A stretch of DNA of 35,735 nt from an uncultured Traorella sp. (GTDB taxonomy: Bacteria > Bacillota_I > Bacilli_A > Erysipelotrichales > Erysipelotrichaceae): positions 1-35,735 of the forward strand of contig CAMEIZ010000003.1 of assembly GCA_945919165.1 (NCBI GenBank), given 5' to 3'. Position numbers and translations under genes: made by a program. Shown here piece by piece: positions 16,380 to 25,139 of the stretch. The notes below the pieces were generated by a model. That model saw only the letters and a program-made list of their open reading frames with translations. It had not been told where the DNA came from and did not search any database. The first letter of the stretch is position 1, and each line of letters starts with the position of its first letter.

Positions 16380-18050
16380 TTAAAATAATCCTACAATGTG
16401 TCCTTCTTCATCAATGTCCATATCTAAAGCTGCAGGATGTTTTGGAAGTCCCGGCATTGTCATTACATTTCCGGTTAACGCTACTATAAATCCAGCACCG
16501 ATAGATGGTCGTAATTCACGAACAGTAATACTGAAATCTTTTGGTGCTCCGAATACTTTGGCATCATCTGTTAAAGATGTTGGACATTTAGCCATACAAA
16601 TTGGTGTTTTATTCCAGCCTAAATCGTTGTAGATTTCAATTTGTTGTTTTGCTTCTTCAGTAAAGACAACATCTTTAGCGCCATAAACTTTCTGAGAAAT
16701 GGCTGTTATCTTGTCTTCAATAGAATCATTTACATCATATAATGGAGCATAGTGATTTTCTTTTTCACACAGTTCTACAACCTTTTGTGCAAGGTCTAAA
16801 GCACCTTCTCCTCCTTTTGCCCATACCTGAGATAAAGACATCGGATGATGATTCTCTGTACACCAATTCTCTAATGCTTCAACTTCATTATGTGTATCAC
16901 TTGAGAATTCATTGATTGCTATCACATATGGCAGACCCAACTGCTGAATCGTATCAATATGTTTTGCTAAGTTGTTACATCCTGCCAACATAGCTTCTAA
17001 ATTTTCTTTCGTCAGTTCTTCAAATGGTACGCCGCCATGTTGTTTTAAAGCACGAATCGTTGCGACAATAACAACAGCATTTGGATGTAAATTTCCAAAA
17101 CGACATTTAATATCCAAAAATTTTTCGGCTCCTAAATCGGCACCAAAACCTGCTTCTGTTACACAATAATCACCCAGTTTCAAAGCCAATTTCGTCGCTA
17201 AAATCGAATTACATCCATGAGCAATATTGGCAAACGGACCACCATGAACAATAGCCGGATTATTTTCCAGTGTCTGAACAAGATTTGGTTTAATAGCATC
17301 TTTCATAATCATAGCCAAAGCACCTTCAATTTTTAAATCTTTCACATAAATCGGCTTTCCTTCATGATTATATGCTACTAACATTTCACTTAAGCGCTTC
17401 TTTAAGTCCATTAATGAAGTTGATAAACATAATACTGCCATAACTTCACTGGCAACTGTAATATTGAAACCGTCTTTTCTTTCAATACCATTTGATTTTG
17501 GACCCAATCCGATTTCAATCTGGCGCAAAGTACGATCATTCATATCCAAACATCTCTTCCATACAACACGATTAGGATCGATATCTAATTCATTTCCCTG
17601 ATGCATATGATTATCAATACAAGCGCTGATTAAATTGTTGCAGGTAGTAATAGCATGCATATCACCTGTAAAGTGAAGATTAAGATCTTCCATCGGTACA
17701 ACTTGTGCATATCCTCCACCTGCAGCACCTCCTTTTAACCCAAAGACAGGTCCCAGTGAAGGCTCTCTTAGAGCAATCACAGTTTTTTTGCCAAGTCGAT
17801 TTAATCCATCTCCAAGTCCAACAGTTGTCGTAGATTTTCCTTCTCCGGCTTTTGTTGGATTAATGGCAGTAACCAATATCAGCTTACCGTCTTTTTTATC
17901 TTTATTATCATTTAAAAGGTTTAAGTTAAGCTTGGCTTTATACTTTCCATAATACTCTAAATCATCTTCTGAAATTCCTAGTTTTTCTGCCACTTTCAAA
18001 ATTGGCAGCAAAGTTGCTTCTTGTGCAATTTGTAAATCTGTTTTTGCCAT
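16380..18050 (-). CDS. fhs: Formate-tetrahydrofolate ligase
   Basis: ATP-dependent ligase that makes 10-formyl-THF from formate and THF, the one-carbon donor for purine synthesis and fMet-tRNA. The 556 aa are the standard length. The P-loop is NPTKAGEGKSTTTVGLGDGL near residues 65-84, followed by REPSLGPVFGLKGGAAGGGYAQVVPMEDLNLHFTGD, which is almost family consensus. Near the C-terminus are GAGFIVALTGNVMTMPGLP and HPAALDMDID. AAGGAGAAATT precedes the ATG, which begins 9 bases after purB. The purB-fhs pairing links one-carbon supply to purine synthesis, and folT with its THF switch lies convergently next door. Confidence 0.98.
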   Translation of the reverse strand: MAKTDLQIAQEATLLPILKVAEKLGISEDDLEYYGKYKAKLNLNLLNDNKDKKDGKLILVTAINPTKAGEGKSTTTVGLGDGLNRLGKKTVIALREPSLGPVFGLKGGAAGGGYAQVVPMEDLNLHFTGDMHAITTCNNLISACIDNHMHQGNELDIDPNRVVWKRCLDMNDRTLRQIEIGLGPKSNGIERKDGFNITVASEVMAVLCLSTSLMDLKKRLSEMLVAYNHEGKPIYVKDLKIEGALAMIMKDAIKPNLVQTLENNPAIVHGGPFANIAHGCNSILATKLALKLGDYCVTEAGFGADLGAEKFLDIKCRFGNLHPNAVVIVATIRALKQHGGVPFEELTKENLEAMLAGCNNLAKHIDTIQQLGLPYVIAINEFSSDTHNEVEALENWCTENHHPMSLSQVWAKGGEGALDLAQKVVELCEKENHYAPLYDVNDSIEDKITAISQKVYGAKDVVFTEEAKQQIEIYNDLGWNKTPICMAKCPTSLTDDAKVFGAPKDFSITVRELRPSIGAGFIVALTGNVMTMPGLPKHPAALDMDIDEEGHIVGLF

Positions 18051-18059
18051 AATTTCTCC

Positions 18060-19355
18060 TTATTCTAATCCTACTCGTTTAAAAATCACATCGACATTTT
18101 TTAAATGATGCATGGGGTTAAAGCAGTCATCAATTTCTTCTTGACTTAATTGAGCAGAAACCTCATGGTTGTTTTCCATTAATTCTTTAAAACTTATTTT
18201 TTCATTCCATGCCTTCATGGCATTTGGCTGAACTAAATCATAGGCTTTTTCTCTGGAGAATCCTTTTTCAATTAACTTCAGCATGAATCTCTGAGAATAT
18301 ATGACTCCATAAGTTTTATCGATATTGGCTTTCATATTATCCTCAAAAACTGTTAAATGATCAAGAATATTTCCAAAACGATTTAACATGTAATCCAGCA
18401 GTTCAGTTGCATCCGGAGCAATAATTCTTTCAGGAGCAGAATGAGAAATGTCTCGTTCATGCCATAATGGTACATCTTCATAGGCTGTATTCATATAGCC
18501 ACGGAGTACTCTTGAACAACCGCAGATATTTTCCGAACCGATTGGATTTCTTTTATGCGGCATTGCACTGCTTCCCTTCTGGCCAGCATTGAAATGCTCT
18601 TCTGCTTCACGCACTTCCGTTCTCTGCCAGTGTCTAACCTGTGTTGCCATTTTTTCCAAAGAAGTACCAATTAGTGCCAGAGTTGAAAAGTATTGCGCAT
18701 GACGATCTCTTTGTAGCGTCTGAGTTGATATCTTTGCAGATTGAATACCCAGTTTTTCACAGACATAATCCTGAACAAAAGGAGGTGTATTTGCAAATGT
18801 ACCTACTGCTCCACTGATCTTTCCTGCTTCAATTTCTTCACAGGCAGCTTCAAAACGTTTCAAATTACGTTTCATTTCTTCATACCATAATGCAAATACC
18901 AGACCAAAAGAAGTGATTTCTGCATGTACACCATGTGTTCGTCCAATCATCGGTGTCATTTTATATTTCAGGGCTTTCTTTTTCAATATTTCCATGAAAT
19001 TCATTAAATCTTTATGAAGAATAGCATTCGCTTGTTTGTATAGATAGCCATATGCTGTATCCACAACATCTGTACTTGTTAATCCATAATGAATCCATTT
19101 TCTTTCATCACCTAATGATTCAGAAACACAGCGCGTAAAGGCTACTACATCATGACGGGTTTCTTGTTCAATTTCATAAATTCGATCAATATCAAATTTC
19201 GCATTTTTCCATAGCTTTTCAACATCTTCCTTAGGTATTTCTCCAAGATTAGACCATGCTTCACATGCAAGAATTTCAACCTTTAGCCATGCATTAAATT
19301 TGCTTTTTTCACTCCAAATTTCACGCATTTCTTTTCTTGAATATCGATTTAACAT
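18060..19355 (-). CDS. purB: Adenylosuccinate lyase
   Basis: Cleaves SAICAR and adenylosuccinate in de novo purine synthesis. The 431 aa are normal length. Family motifs are TRHDVVAF near residue 66, WIHYGLTSTDVVDTA near 84, MIGRTHGVHAEITSFG near 136 with the catalytic His, and the flexible signature loop GSSAMPHKRNPIGSE near 264. The ATG at 19355 follows AAGGGA; the ORF extension upstream to 19415 runs through the promoter and lacks family sequence. It is first gene of a purB-fhs operon. Confidence 0.97.
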   Translation of the reverse strand: MLNRYSRKEMREIWSEKSKFNAWLKVEILACEAWSNLGEIPKEDVEKLWKNAKFDIDRIYEIEQETRHDVVAFTRCVSESLGDERKWIHYGLTSTDVVDTAYGYLYKQANAILHKDLMNFMEILKKKALKYKMTPMIGRTHGVHAEITSFGLVFALWYEEMKRNLKRFEAACEEIEAGKISGAVGTFANTPPFVQDYVCEKLGIQSAKISTQTLQRDRHAQYFSTLALIGTSLEKMATQVRHWQRTEVREAEEHFNAGQKGSSAMPHKRNPIGSENICGCSRVLRGYMNTAYEDVPLWHERDISHSAPERIIAPDATELLDYMLNRFGNILDHLTVFEDNMKANIDKTYGVIYSQRFMLKLIEKGFSREKAYDLVQPNAMKAWNEKISFKELMENNHEVSAQLSQEEIDDCFNPMHHLKNVDVIFKRVGLE

Positions 19356-19386
19356 ATTTTTGTCCCTTCTATATTTATACTCTCCT

Positions 19387-19415
19387 ATTTTACTCAATTT
19401 CCTTTTCAAAAACAA
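19387..19415 (-). promoter_or_regulatory. Promoter of purB-fhs
   Basis: On the minus strand TTGTTT (19410-19415), a 17-base spacer, and TAAAAT (19387-19392), leaving a leader of about 25 bases. No PurR-like palindrome is evident. Confidence 0.55.
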
Positions 19416-19570
19416 CGTTTAATGGGAATTTATTTGAAAATAAATGTTTGTATAAAACTAGGAATTTCAATTTTTTATCAGATATTTCAAATAAATATTT
19501 AAATCCTTTTTTATTATATTGAATATATTATACATGTGAGTAAAATTATAAAATATTCTATTAAATTATA

Positions 19571-19599
19571 TTGAAATTTCGGCTGAAAAATGGTAATAT
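19571..19599 (+). promoter_or_regulatory. Promoter of the padR gene
   Basis: TTGAAA (19571-19576), 17 bases, TAATAT (19594-19599), then a leader of about 23 bases. The rest of the 273-base divergent gap (19356-19628) is very AT-rich and holds nothing else I can identify. Confidence 0.6.
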
Positions 19600-19628
19600 T
19601 TTTTTATAAAGGTAAAGGATGATAAAAT

Positions 19629-19943
19629 ATGCCAAAAAAGAACAGTGTTTTCAGAATTGAATTAATTCTTCTGGGTGTCTTAAACAAAAAAGACTGCTAT
19701 GGCTATGAATTGACAACAACGATTCGTGATATTTCAAACGGTTTGTTTGATATCAAAGAAGGAGTAATGTATCCGATTCTTTATAAATTACTTAATGAAG
19801 GTTATTTATCCACCTATGAAAATGTTGTCAGCCATAAGGTTCGCGTTTATTATCATTTAGAAGAAAAGGGTCAGAAATACTATAACTCTTTAGTTTCTGA
19901 TTACCGCAAAATGAGTGCATGCGTTGAAAAGATTATTGGATAA
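19629..19943 (+). CDS. PadR family transcriptional regulator
   Basis: A 104-aa winged-helix regulator, typical of the short PadR class. The sequence runs RIELILLGVLNKKDCYGYELTTTIRD (helices 1-2), then the signature region IKEGVMYPILYKLLNEGYLS and the wing VSHKVRVYYHLEEKGQKYY. A short C-terminal helix probably dimerises. AAAGG lies 10 bases before the ATG. It is monocistronic and ends at a strong terminator. No transporter or detoxification gene adjoins it, so its target is unknown. Confidence 0.9.
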   Translation: MPKKNSVFRIELILLGVLNKKDCYGYELTTTIRDISNGLFDIKEGVMYPILYKLLNEGYLSTYENVVSHKVRVYYHLEEKGQKYYNSLVSDYRKMSACVEKIIG

Positions 19944-19951
19944 AAATGCAC

Positions 19952-19987
19952 AAAAAAGTTTATGAGAAAGACTCATAAACTTTTTTT
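19952..19987. terminator. Bidirectional terminator between padR and dapH
   Basis: 15-bp perfect stem (AAAAAAGTTTATGAG and its complement) around a 5-base loop, with an A-run on one side and a T-run on the other. The dapH stop codon starts at its right edge. Confidence 0.93.
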
Positions 19988-20630
19988 ATCTGAGATCTTC
20001 TACAAACCAATTATCTTTCTGATTTTGTTTAATAATTTTTGCAGGGATTCCAACTGCAACACAATATGCAGGCAAATCTTCTCTCACAACTGAATTAGCA
20101 CCTACAATGGTATGCTCCTTTATGTGTACTCCTTCCAAAATAACTGCTCCTGCTCCTATAAAACAATTATTTTCAATAACAACGTTATGTTCACTATATG
20201 GTTCTATCGTTCCAGCAATGACAGCATTTGCGCCAATATGACAACATTCTTCTATTTTTGCATTGGCACCTATTACCGCACCCATATCAATCATCGTTTT
20301 CGAACCTATTTTTGAACCGCTATTAACTACAGCTCCCATTAGTATTACTGCTTGATCATCTATCTCAACATTCTCTCGTATAATAGCTCCATATTCAATT
20401 CTGGCATTTAGATTTTTTGTATCTTTTAGTTCTAAAGCGCTATTCACACAAATTGTTTCTACAACATAATCTTCTGTTTTATAATTCTTAAGAACTTCCT
20501 TTATTTTATTCCATTCACCAACATAGACATATGAATAAGTTTCATTTATGATTTCTTTTAATTGCTCATGCATGTAAACGCGAACCAGTGTTTTTTTCTG
20601 GTTATTTTTTATTTTTTCAATTAGATTCAT
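19986..20630 (-). CDS. dapH: Tetrahydrodipicolinate N-acetyltransferase
   Basis: Acetylates tetrahydrodipicolinate in the acetyl branch of lysine/meso-diaminopimelate synthesis. The 214 aa compare with about 236 in Bacillus. The N-terminal helical domain carries VRVYMHEQL and TEDYVVETICVNSALELKDTK. Left-handed beta-helix repeats follow: ARIEYGAIIR, AVILMGAVVNSGSKIG, TMIDMGAVIGANAKIEECCHIGANAVIAGTIEP. The tail is VGIPAKIIKQ. The ATG at 20630 follows GAGGGA and overlaps the dapF stop by four bases. It is last gene of the aminotransferase-dapF-dapH run. Confidence 0.92.
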   Translation of the reverse strand: MNLIEKIKNNQKKTLVRVYMHEQLKEIINETYSYVYVGEWNKIKEVLKNYKTEDYVVETICVNSALELKDTKNLNARIEYGAIIRENVEIDDQAVILMGAVVNSGSKIGSKTMIDMGAVIGANAKIEECCHIGANAVIAGTIEPYSEHNVVIENNCFIGAGAVILEGVHIKEHTIVGANSVVREDLPAYCVAVGIPAKIIKQNQKDNWFVEDLR

Positions 20631-21268
20631 ATTTCCCTCACAAAATGACTTGCACATCTTATTTCAATGTCATTTTTTATTCTTACAGAACAAATTCCAC
20701 CTGGATTGAGAATATCCAGGCAACTGTCAGTTAGATCATTCACATAACAGTAATAACTGCTGGCAACATTTCCACTTCCACAAGATTTCGTAAATCCTAC
20801 TCCTTTTTCATAAGTGATTACTTCGATACATTTGCGATTGATTACTTTCACGTAATTGATATTACACATATATCGCTGACAATATATTTCAGCATTTTTC
20901 TTATCTTCTTCAAAACATATCATATGATCATTCCCAACATCTACAAAATTTCTGTATATTTTGGGAAGCTTTATGGTTAGCTTACTTATGAAGGGATCCA
21001 AACTTTCAATTTCACACTTATAGACTTCACTTCCAATTAACAGGGCATATACTCTATAATCTGGGTTTTTGTCATAAAGATCATGTGCAAAGCAATGCAG
21101 TCCATTCACACAAAGACTAGCCTTTGAACCATCAGCATTAAATACCTTCATTTGATGCGAATATAATTGTAAATATCCATCACATTCATATTCCCTGCAC
21201 ATCTTAATGACATCTATTTTTTCTTCTCCTAATATAAAGCGATTCCCATTCGCTTCATATATTTTCAT
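20627..21268 (-). CDS. dapF: Compact diaminopimelate epimerase
   Basis: Interconverts LL- and meso-diaminopimelate with two cysteine acid/bases. Both catalytic motifs are present: FNADGSKASLCVNGLHC (usually CGNG, here CVNG) near residue 43, and YEKGVGFTKSCGSGNVAS near 153 with the second Cys. The N-terminal ANGNRFIL matches the GNDF region. At 213 aa it is about 60 residues shorter than typical DapF (about 275), with the loss spread through both lobes, so it is not a truncation. It overlaps the aminotransferase gene by 14 bases. The flanking dapH supports DapF over another member of the two-Cys epimerase fold. Confidence 0.82.
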   Translation of the reverse strand: MKIYEANGNRFILGEEKIDVIKMCREYECDGYLQLYSHQMKVFNADGSKASLCVNGLHCFAHDLYDKNPDYRVYALLIGSEVYKCEIESLDPFISKLTIKLPKIYRNFVDVGNDHMICFEEDKKNAEIYCQRYMCNINYVKVINRKCIEVITYEKGVGFTKSCGSGNVASSYYCYVNDLTDSCLDILNPGGICSVRIKNDIEIRCASHFVREI

Positions 21269-22340
21269 ATTTCTTCACGAACGTTTCCAAACGATCACAT
21301 CCCTTTCTGCATTTTTCTAATTCTATGCAGCAAGACATCCGAATATGATTCTGATCATAAAAACAACTTCCAGATAAAACTCCTACGTGTTGTTCTTCTA
21401 ATAACAATTCAGCAAATCTATCACTGCTCATCCCAAATTTACCTATATGAAAATAAACATAAAACGGACCTTCATTTTCTATGACTTTCAGATTCATTTT
21501 TTTCAGTCGAGTTATTATATATTTTTTTTGTTCCTCATATTTACAATAATCAAGATCAAGCGATTTACATGCTGCCTTTTGTACAAATAATGGAAGACTG
21601 CTTTGAATTAACTGATGAATCTTGATCATTTCCTGAATGATTTTTTGCTCTGCACAGACATAGCCTACTCGAAATCCACTCATTTTTCTTTTTTTTGAAA
21701 AACTGTTTATAGAAATGATCTGGTCATGAATACTGAAATGATAAAGCGATTCAAAATTATTCATTTCATAATATGTGGCATCCCATATACAATAAAGATT
21801 ATTTTCAAGTATAAGTTTTTGAAGATTCTTAATTGATTTTTTATTTAAAACTGTTCCTGTTGGATTATGAGGATGATTAATGAGAATTGCTTTCGTGTTT
21901 TCTTTTATTTTAATTTTTTCAATTGAAATTTGATAATTTTCATCTAATTCAAATGTTTGTATATCACATTTTAACAAAGTTAAAAGTGATAAATAGGATG
22001 GATAACACGGCAATGGCACCAAAACTCCATCCTTTTCATTCAAGAGTGTCATACATGTTTCGAACAGTCCCTGTGTAGCCCCGCTCGTAATCAGAATCTC
22101 ATCAGCAGCATAATATATTTCTTTCTCTGACAATTGTTTTCTAAGCTCATACCAGCCCTGGTTTTCACAATAATGAGTATCATTTTTCTTTAAAGAATTT
22201 ACTGCTTCATCAATTATTTCATCGTCTGCCTGATCAAAAGGATCGCCTATTGTAAAGTCGATCCTATCTTTATATTGGTTCATTTTGTCATGAAATTGAC
22301 GAATCTTGCTTGCATGAATTTTACTTAACTCTTTGTTCAT
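21255..22340 (-). CDS. PLP-dependent class I/II aminotransferase, probably N-acetyl-diaminopimelate aminotransferase
   Basis: A 361-aa fold-type I aminotransferase. Motifs are ILITSGATQGLFET near residue 83, ILINHPHNPTGTV near 153 with the conserved Asn-Pro, the WDATYYE Asp/Tyr region near 187, and SINSFSKKRKMSGFRVGYV near 210 with the PLP lysine. C-terminal HIRMSCC holds the carboxylate-binding Arg. It lies directly upstream of, and overlaps, dapF and dapH, so the PatA-like step of the acetyl-DAP branch is the best guess. The deacetylase of that branch is not here. No clear ribosome site precedes the ATG at 22340. Confidence 0.8.
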   Translation of the reverse strand: MNKELSKIHASKIRQFHDKMNQYKDRIDFTIGDPFDQADDEIIDEAVNSLKKNDTHYCENQGWYELRKQLSEKEIYYAADEILITSGATQGLFETCMTLLNEKDGVLVPLPCYPSYLSLLTLLKCDIQTFELDENYQISIEKIKIKENTKAILINHPHNPTGTVLNKKSIKNLQKLILENNLYCIWDATYYEMNNFESLYHFSIHDQIISINSFSKKRKMSGFRVGYVCAEQKIIQEMIKIHQLIQSSLPLFVQKAACKSLDLDYCKYEEQKKYIITRLKKMNLKVIENEGPFYVYFHIGKFGMSSDRFAELLLEEQHVGVLSGSCFYDQNHIRMSCCIELEKCRKGCDRLETFVKKYENI

Positions 22341-22359
22341 GTTAAAGCTTATGCTTCAA

Positions 22360-22890
22360 TTACTCACATAATTCAAAATGCAGATGATCATTTTTCACTT
22401 TTGGCTGAAGCTTCATAGCCAAGTATTCCTTCATTTCATTCTGATTCATAATAATTGGTGTACGATCATGAATTTTTTTCATCTGATTTTCTGAATTACC
22501 TGTCAGAATCACAAATTCATGTTTTTCATTATAGATAGCAGCTAAATAAATAACAGGTTCATTTTCATGTGTAATGTATATTTTTTTCTTATTTTTCCAT
22601 TCAAAAAAACCATTCGCAACAACAACACACCTATTTTCTTTTATCTTTTTGTATGTTATTCGTTCATTTATTGTTTCATGACGAGCATTGATTAAAAGAG
22701 ATTTTCCTTCTATCCCCCATCTCATGACATCTACATCAATCTGATTGTTTTTATTTATTAAAACGATTGCATTTTGAGTTGGATAAATTTCATTTTGGGC
22801 ATAATCAAAAATACTGAGCATTTCTAATCGTTCTTTGATTTTCATTGTAATTTCATTGTAGTTAAGATCAACAAAATATCGGCCGCACAT
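22360..22890 (-). CDS. SRAP family protein (HMCES/YedK-like abasic-site DNA-protein crosslinker)
   Basis: SOS response-associated peptidase-like protein that forms a covalent thiazolidine link from its N-terminal Cys to abasic sites in single-stranded DNA. The essential MCGRY start is present (Cys2 after Met removal). The other site residues are NARHETI near 69 (Asn and Glu), GFFEW near 94 and IHDRTPII near 140 (His). At 176 aa it is shorter than YedK (about 220). AAGGAG precedes the ATG, inside the end of the upstream small gene. No other repair gene adjoins it. Confidence 0.93.
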   Translation of the reverse strand: MCGRYFVDLNYNEITMKIKERLEMLSIFDYAQNEIYPTQNAIVLINKNNQIDVDVMRWGIEGKSLLINARHETINERITYKKIKENRCVVVANGFFEWKNKKKIYITHENEPVIYLAAIYNEKHEFVILTGNSENQMKKIHDRTPIIMNQNEMKEYLAMKLQPKVKNDHLHFELCE

Positions 22891-22892
22891 AC

Positions 22893-23144
22893 TTACTCCT
22901 TGATTCCATATTCTTTCAGCATTCTTAATACCAGATTATTGGTTACTTTATTGGCACTGAGTTCACGATATCGATATTGTTTGGTCATTTGATTTTCTTG
23001 CATCCATTGAATTTGTTCACTGATTTTTTTTTGATTTTCAATCAAATTAAAATAAAAATCTTCAAATTGAGATAATCTTTTACATGCCTCATCAAAATCT
23101 TTTACAAGTATTTTTTCTTCTTTTTTTATAGTTAACCGTTCCAT
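22893..23144 (-). CDS. Hypothetical 83-aa protein
   Basis: Not recognised. It is highly charged and probably helical or coiled-coil, with FDEACKRLSQFEDFYFNLIE in the N-terminal half. There is no membrane segment and no cysteine. The ATG at 23144 follows AAAGG by 8 bases; a GTG at 23153 overlaps the ribosome site. Its last codons contain the ribosome site of the SRAP gene, so the two are cotranscribed. It may act with SRAP, but that rests on position only. Confidence 0.65.
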   Translation of the reverse strand: MERLTIKKEEKILVKDFDEACKRLSQFEDFYFNLIENQKKISEQIQWMQENQMTKQYRYRELSANKVTNNLVLRMLKEYGIKE

Positions 23145-23171
23145 AGTATTCACCTTTTTTATTATATCACA

Positions 23172-25098
23172 ATAGAGTAGAAGGAGAATAAATTTATTCC
23201 CGCTCCTCTCATTGCACCGTACGTACGGCTCTCGTATACGACGCTACATTTATATGTTGATTTACGACTATCTTAGATAGTACTCAAGGGGATTGACCAA
23301 ACCTGGTCTTTCCTCTTTTCTTATGGCTAGTATATCGGCGTTAAGTAAGAAGTTCACAACATTACCGTTGGCTCGTTTGTACCACCCTAATCTTGAATTC
23401 GCAACTGAATATATCTGTTCATCACTAAATTGATAGGGTAATATTTCGTTTAGTCTTTGTAGATTCTTGTAAATTCTTAATGGCTTTTTCCATTGTTTAA
23501 TAAGAATCACTCTGATTTTATGTCTTAGCCATTGTCCAAACTCATCCATAAACACTTTCATTCTTCCTATCCTAAAGTAATTTATCCAACCTTTTACGAT
23601 TTGGTTTATTCTAGTGAATGTGATTGAGTTAGGACGAGCCACGTATATCCTACGAACGAGTTCCTTGCGGCATTTATTATACAAACTCATCTTACTTTTA
23701 CTAGAGGGTTTGCATTCCCACTTGGGCCCTGTCTTCAAATATGTAAATCCTAGAAAATTACTGTTCGTCGGTCTCACTACTTTTGTCTTAGTAGCACTGA
23801 CTTTCAGGAATAATTTTCTTTCTAGCCATGATGTGACTGACTTCATGACTCGATTTGCACTCATTTCGCTTTTGACGAAGATATTACTATCATCCGCATA
23901 TCTTACAAAGCATAATCCTCTTTCTTCCAATTCCTTATCAAACTTATCCAAGTAGATATTTGATAGAATTGGACTTAACGGGCCCCCTTGAGGCATACCG
24001 ACTGTCGATGGCTTGATTAGTCCATCTTCCATGATTCCTGCCTGTAGAAATTTACGAATCAAGTGCAACGTTGTTGAGTCGTTCACATTCTCTCTAAGAA
24101 TTGAAATTAATTTATCGTGATTGACTGTATCAAAGTACGCTTCTATATCTAAATCAATGACCCATTCATATCCTTCATTCAAATAGTCAAGAGTTCTCAT
24201 CATCGCATCATGTGCACTCCTGTTCGGTCTAAAGCCGAAACTGTTATCACTAAATTTACTATCATAAATTCTCGTTAATACTTGTGCTAGTGCTTGTTGG
24301 ATAACTCTATCCACGACTGTCGGTATCCCTAGTGGTCTTTTCTTTCCATTTGGTTTAGGAATATATACTCTTCTCACAGGTTGAGGCTTATACTTCTTTT
24401 CCATTATAGAACTCTTGATTGATTCCTTATTTTCTTCAAAGTATTTGTCAATTTCATCTACTGTCATCTTATCGACTCCAGGCACACCTGAATTACTCTT
24501 GACTCTTTTGATAGCCTCTTTTAGATTTTCATCACTTAGAATTACTTCTATTAATTTCATGTCGTTGTTTCTCCTTTCCTTTTGTAGATATATTTGGAAA
24601 CATCTCCTCTACTTTCATTCCCATGGGATTACGATTCCCAATCCTGGAATTATCCTCGATTTCGGATTATCCAAACATTGCGCATGGTGAAGTAACACCA
24701 TATAAACATTAGGTCCTTCGATATGGTGAGTATCTACTACGACCTCAGCTGACTTCCCTTAGTTAACCTTTTTCGACCGTTGGTACCATTACTGTTTTTA
24801 AAGTTTATTGGATTTCATCGTCTAAGGGATCTCCCGGGGTGATTCACGAATCCTACTTCTTTCACAACGTCTTGATTTACTGTCTTGGTTTTACGTTTAC
24901 CTTTTGGACTTCAAGCTGTTATGCGCTCTTATCCACCATTTAGCCTTATATCAAGTTTCTGTTCGTACGCTCGAAAGAATCGCTACTCCACTTCCTCCAT
25001 CCCAACATTACTGTTTTCGACTTGTGGTTCACTATACTTGGCGGTAACTACCTGTAGTTGGTTTATCTCCAACTGAATTAGCGCCATGCCCGGCACAC
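23172..25098 (-). mobile_element. Group IIC intron 1 (with reverse transcriptase)
   Basis: Retroelement read on the minus strand. The 5' end is GTGTGCCGGGCATGG at 25098, directly after the guaB terminator hairpin and its T tract, the preferred site of class C introns. Bases 24561-25098 hold RNA domains I-III and the start of IV, with no gene. Domain V is at 23214-23244: lower helix GCGTCGTA/TACGGTGC, a two-base bulge and a short upper stem. It carries a CGT triad close to the CGC of class C and unlike the AGC of classes A/B. Domain VI follows. The 3' end near 23172 is placed by similarity to intron 2 (CTACTCnAT) and may be off by a few bases. Confidence 0.85.
23268..24560 (-). CDS. ltrA: Group II intron reverse transcriptase/maturase 1
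   Basis: A 430-aa intact intron-encoded protein that binds its intron RNA for splicing and primes reverse transcription on insertion. RT motifs are GVPGVDKMTVDEI near residue 25, RPLGIPTVVDRVIQQAL near 76, FGFRPNRSAHDA near 108, GMPQGGPLSPILSNIYLDKFD near 188, and the catalytic FVRYADDSNIF near 217. A maturase (X) domain follows with INQIVKGWINYFRIG. There is no C-terminal HNH endonuclease, as in class C introns. It ends 24 bases before domain V. Confidence 0.95.
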   Translation of the reverse strand: MKLIEVILSDENLKEAIKRVKSNSGVPGVDKMTVDEIDKYFEENKESIKSSIMEKKYKPQPVRRVYIPKPNGKKRPLGIPTVVDRVIQQALAQVLTRIYDSKFSDNSFGFRPNRSAHDAMMRTLDYLNEGYEWVIDLDIEAYFDTVNHDKLISILRENVNDSTTLHLIRKFLQAGIMEDGLIKPSTVGMPQGGPLSPILSNIYLDKFDKELEERGLCFVRYADDSNIFVKSEMSANRVMKSVTSWLERKLFLKVSATKTKVVRPTNSNFLGFTYLKTGPKWECKPSSKSKMSLYNKCRKELVRRIYVARPNSITFTRINQIVKGWINYFRIGRMKVFMDEFGQWLRHKIRVILIKQWKKPLRIYKNLQRLNEILPYQFSDEQIYSVANSRLGWYKRANGNVVNFLLNADILAIRKEERPGLVNPLEYYLR

Positions 25099-25103
25099 AT
25101 AAG

Positions 25104-25132
25104 AAAAGATGTATTCGAATGAACACATCTTT
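25104..25132 (-). terminator. Intrinsic terminator of guaB, target site of intron 1
   Basis: Stem AAAGATGT/ACATCTTT continued by TTC/GAA across one A-C mismatch, with a 4-base loop. On the minus strand TTTTCTTAT follows and the intron begins right after. Confidence 0.85.
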
Positions 25133-25139
25133 CTAGTCA

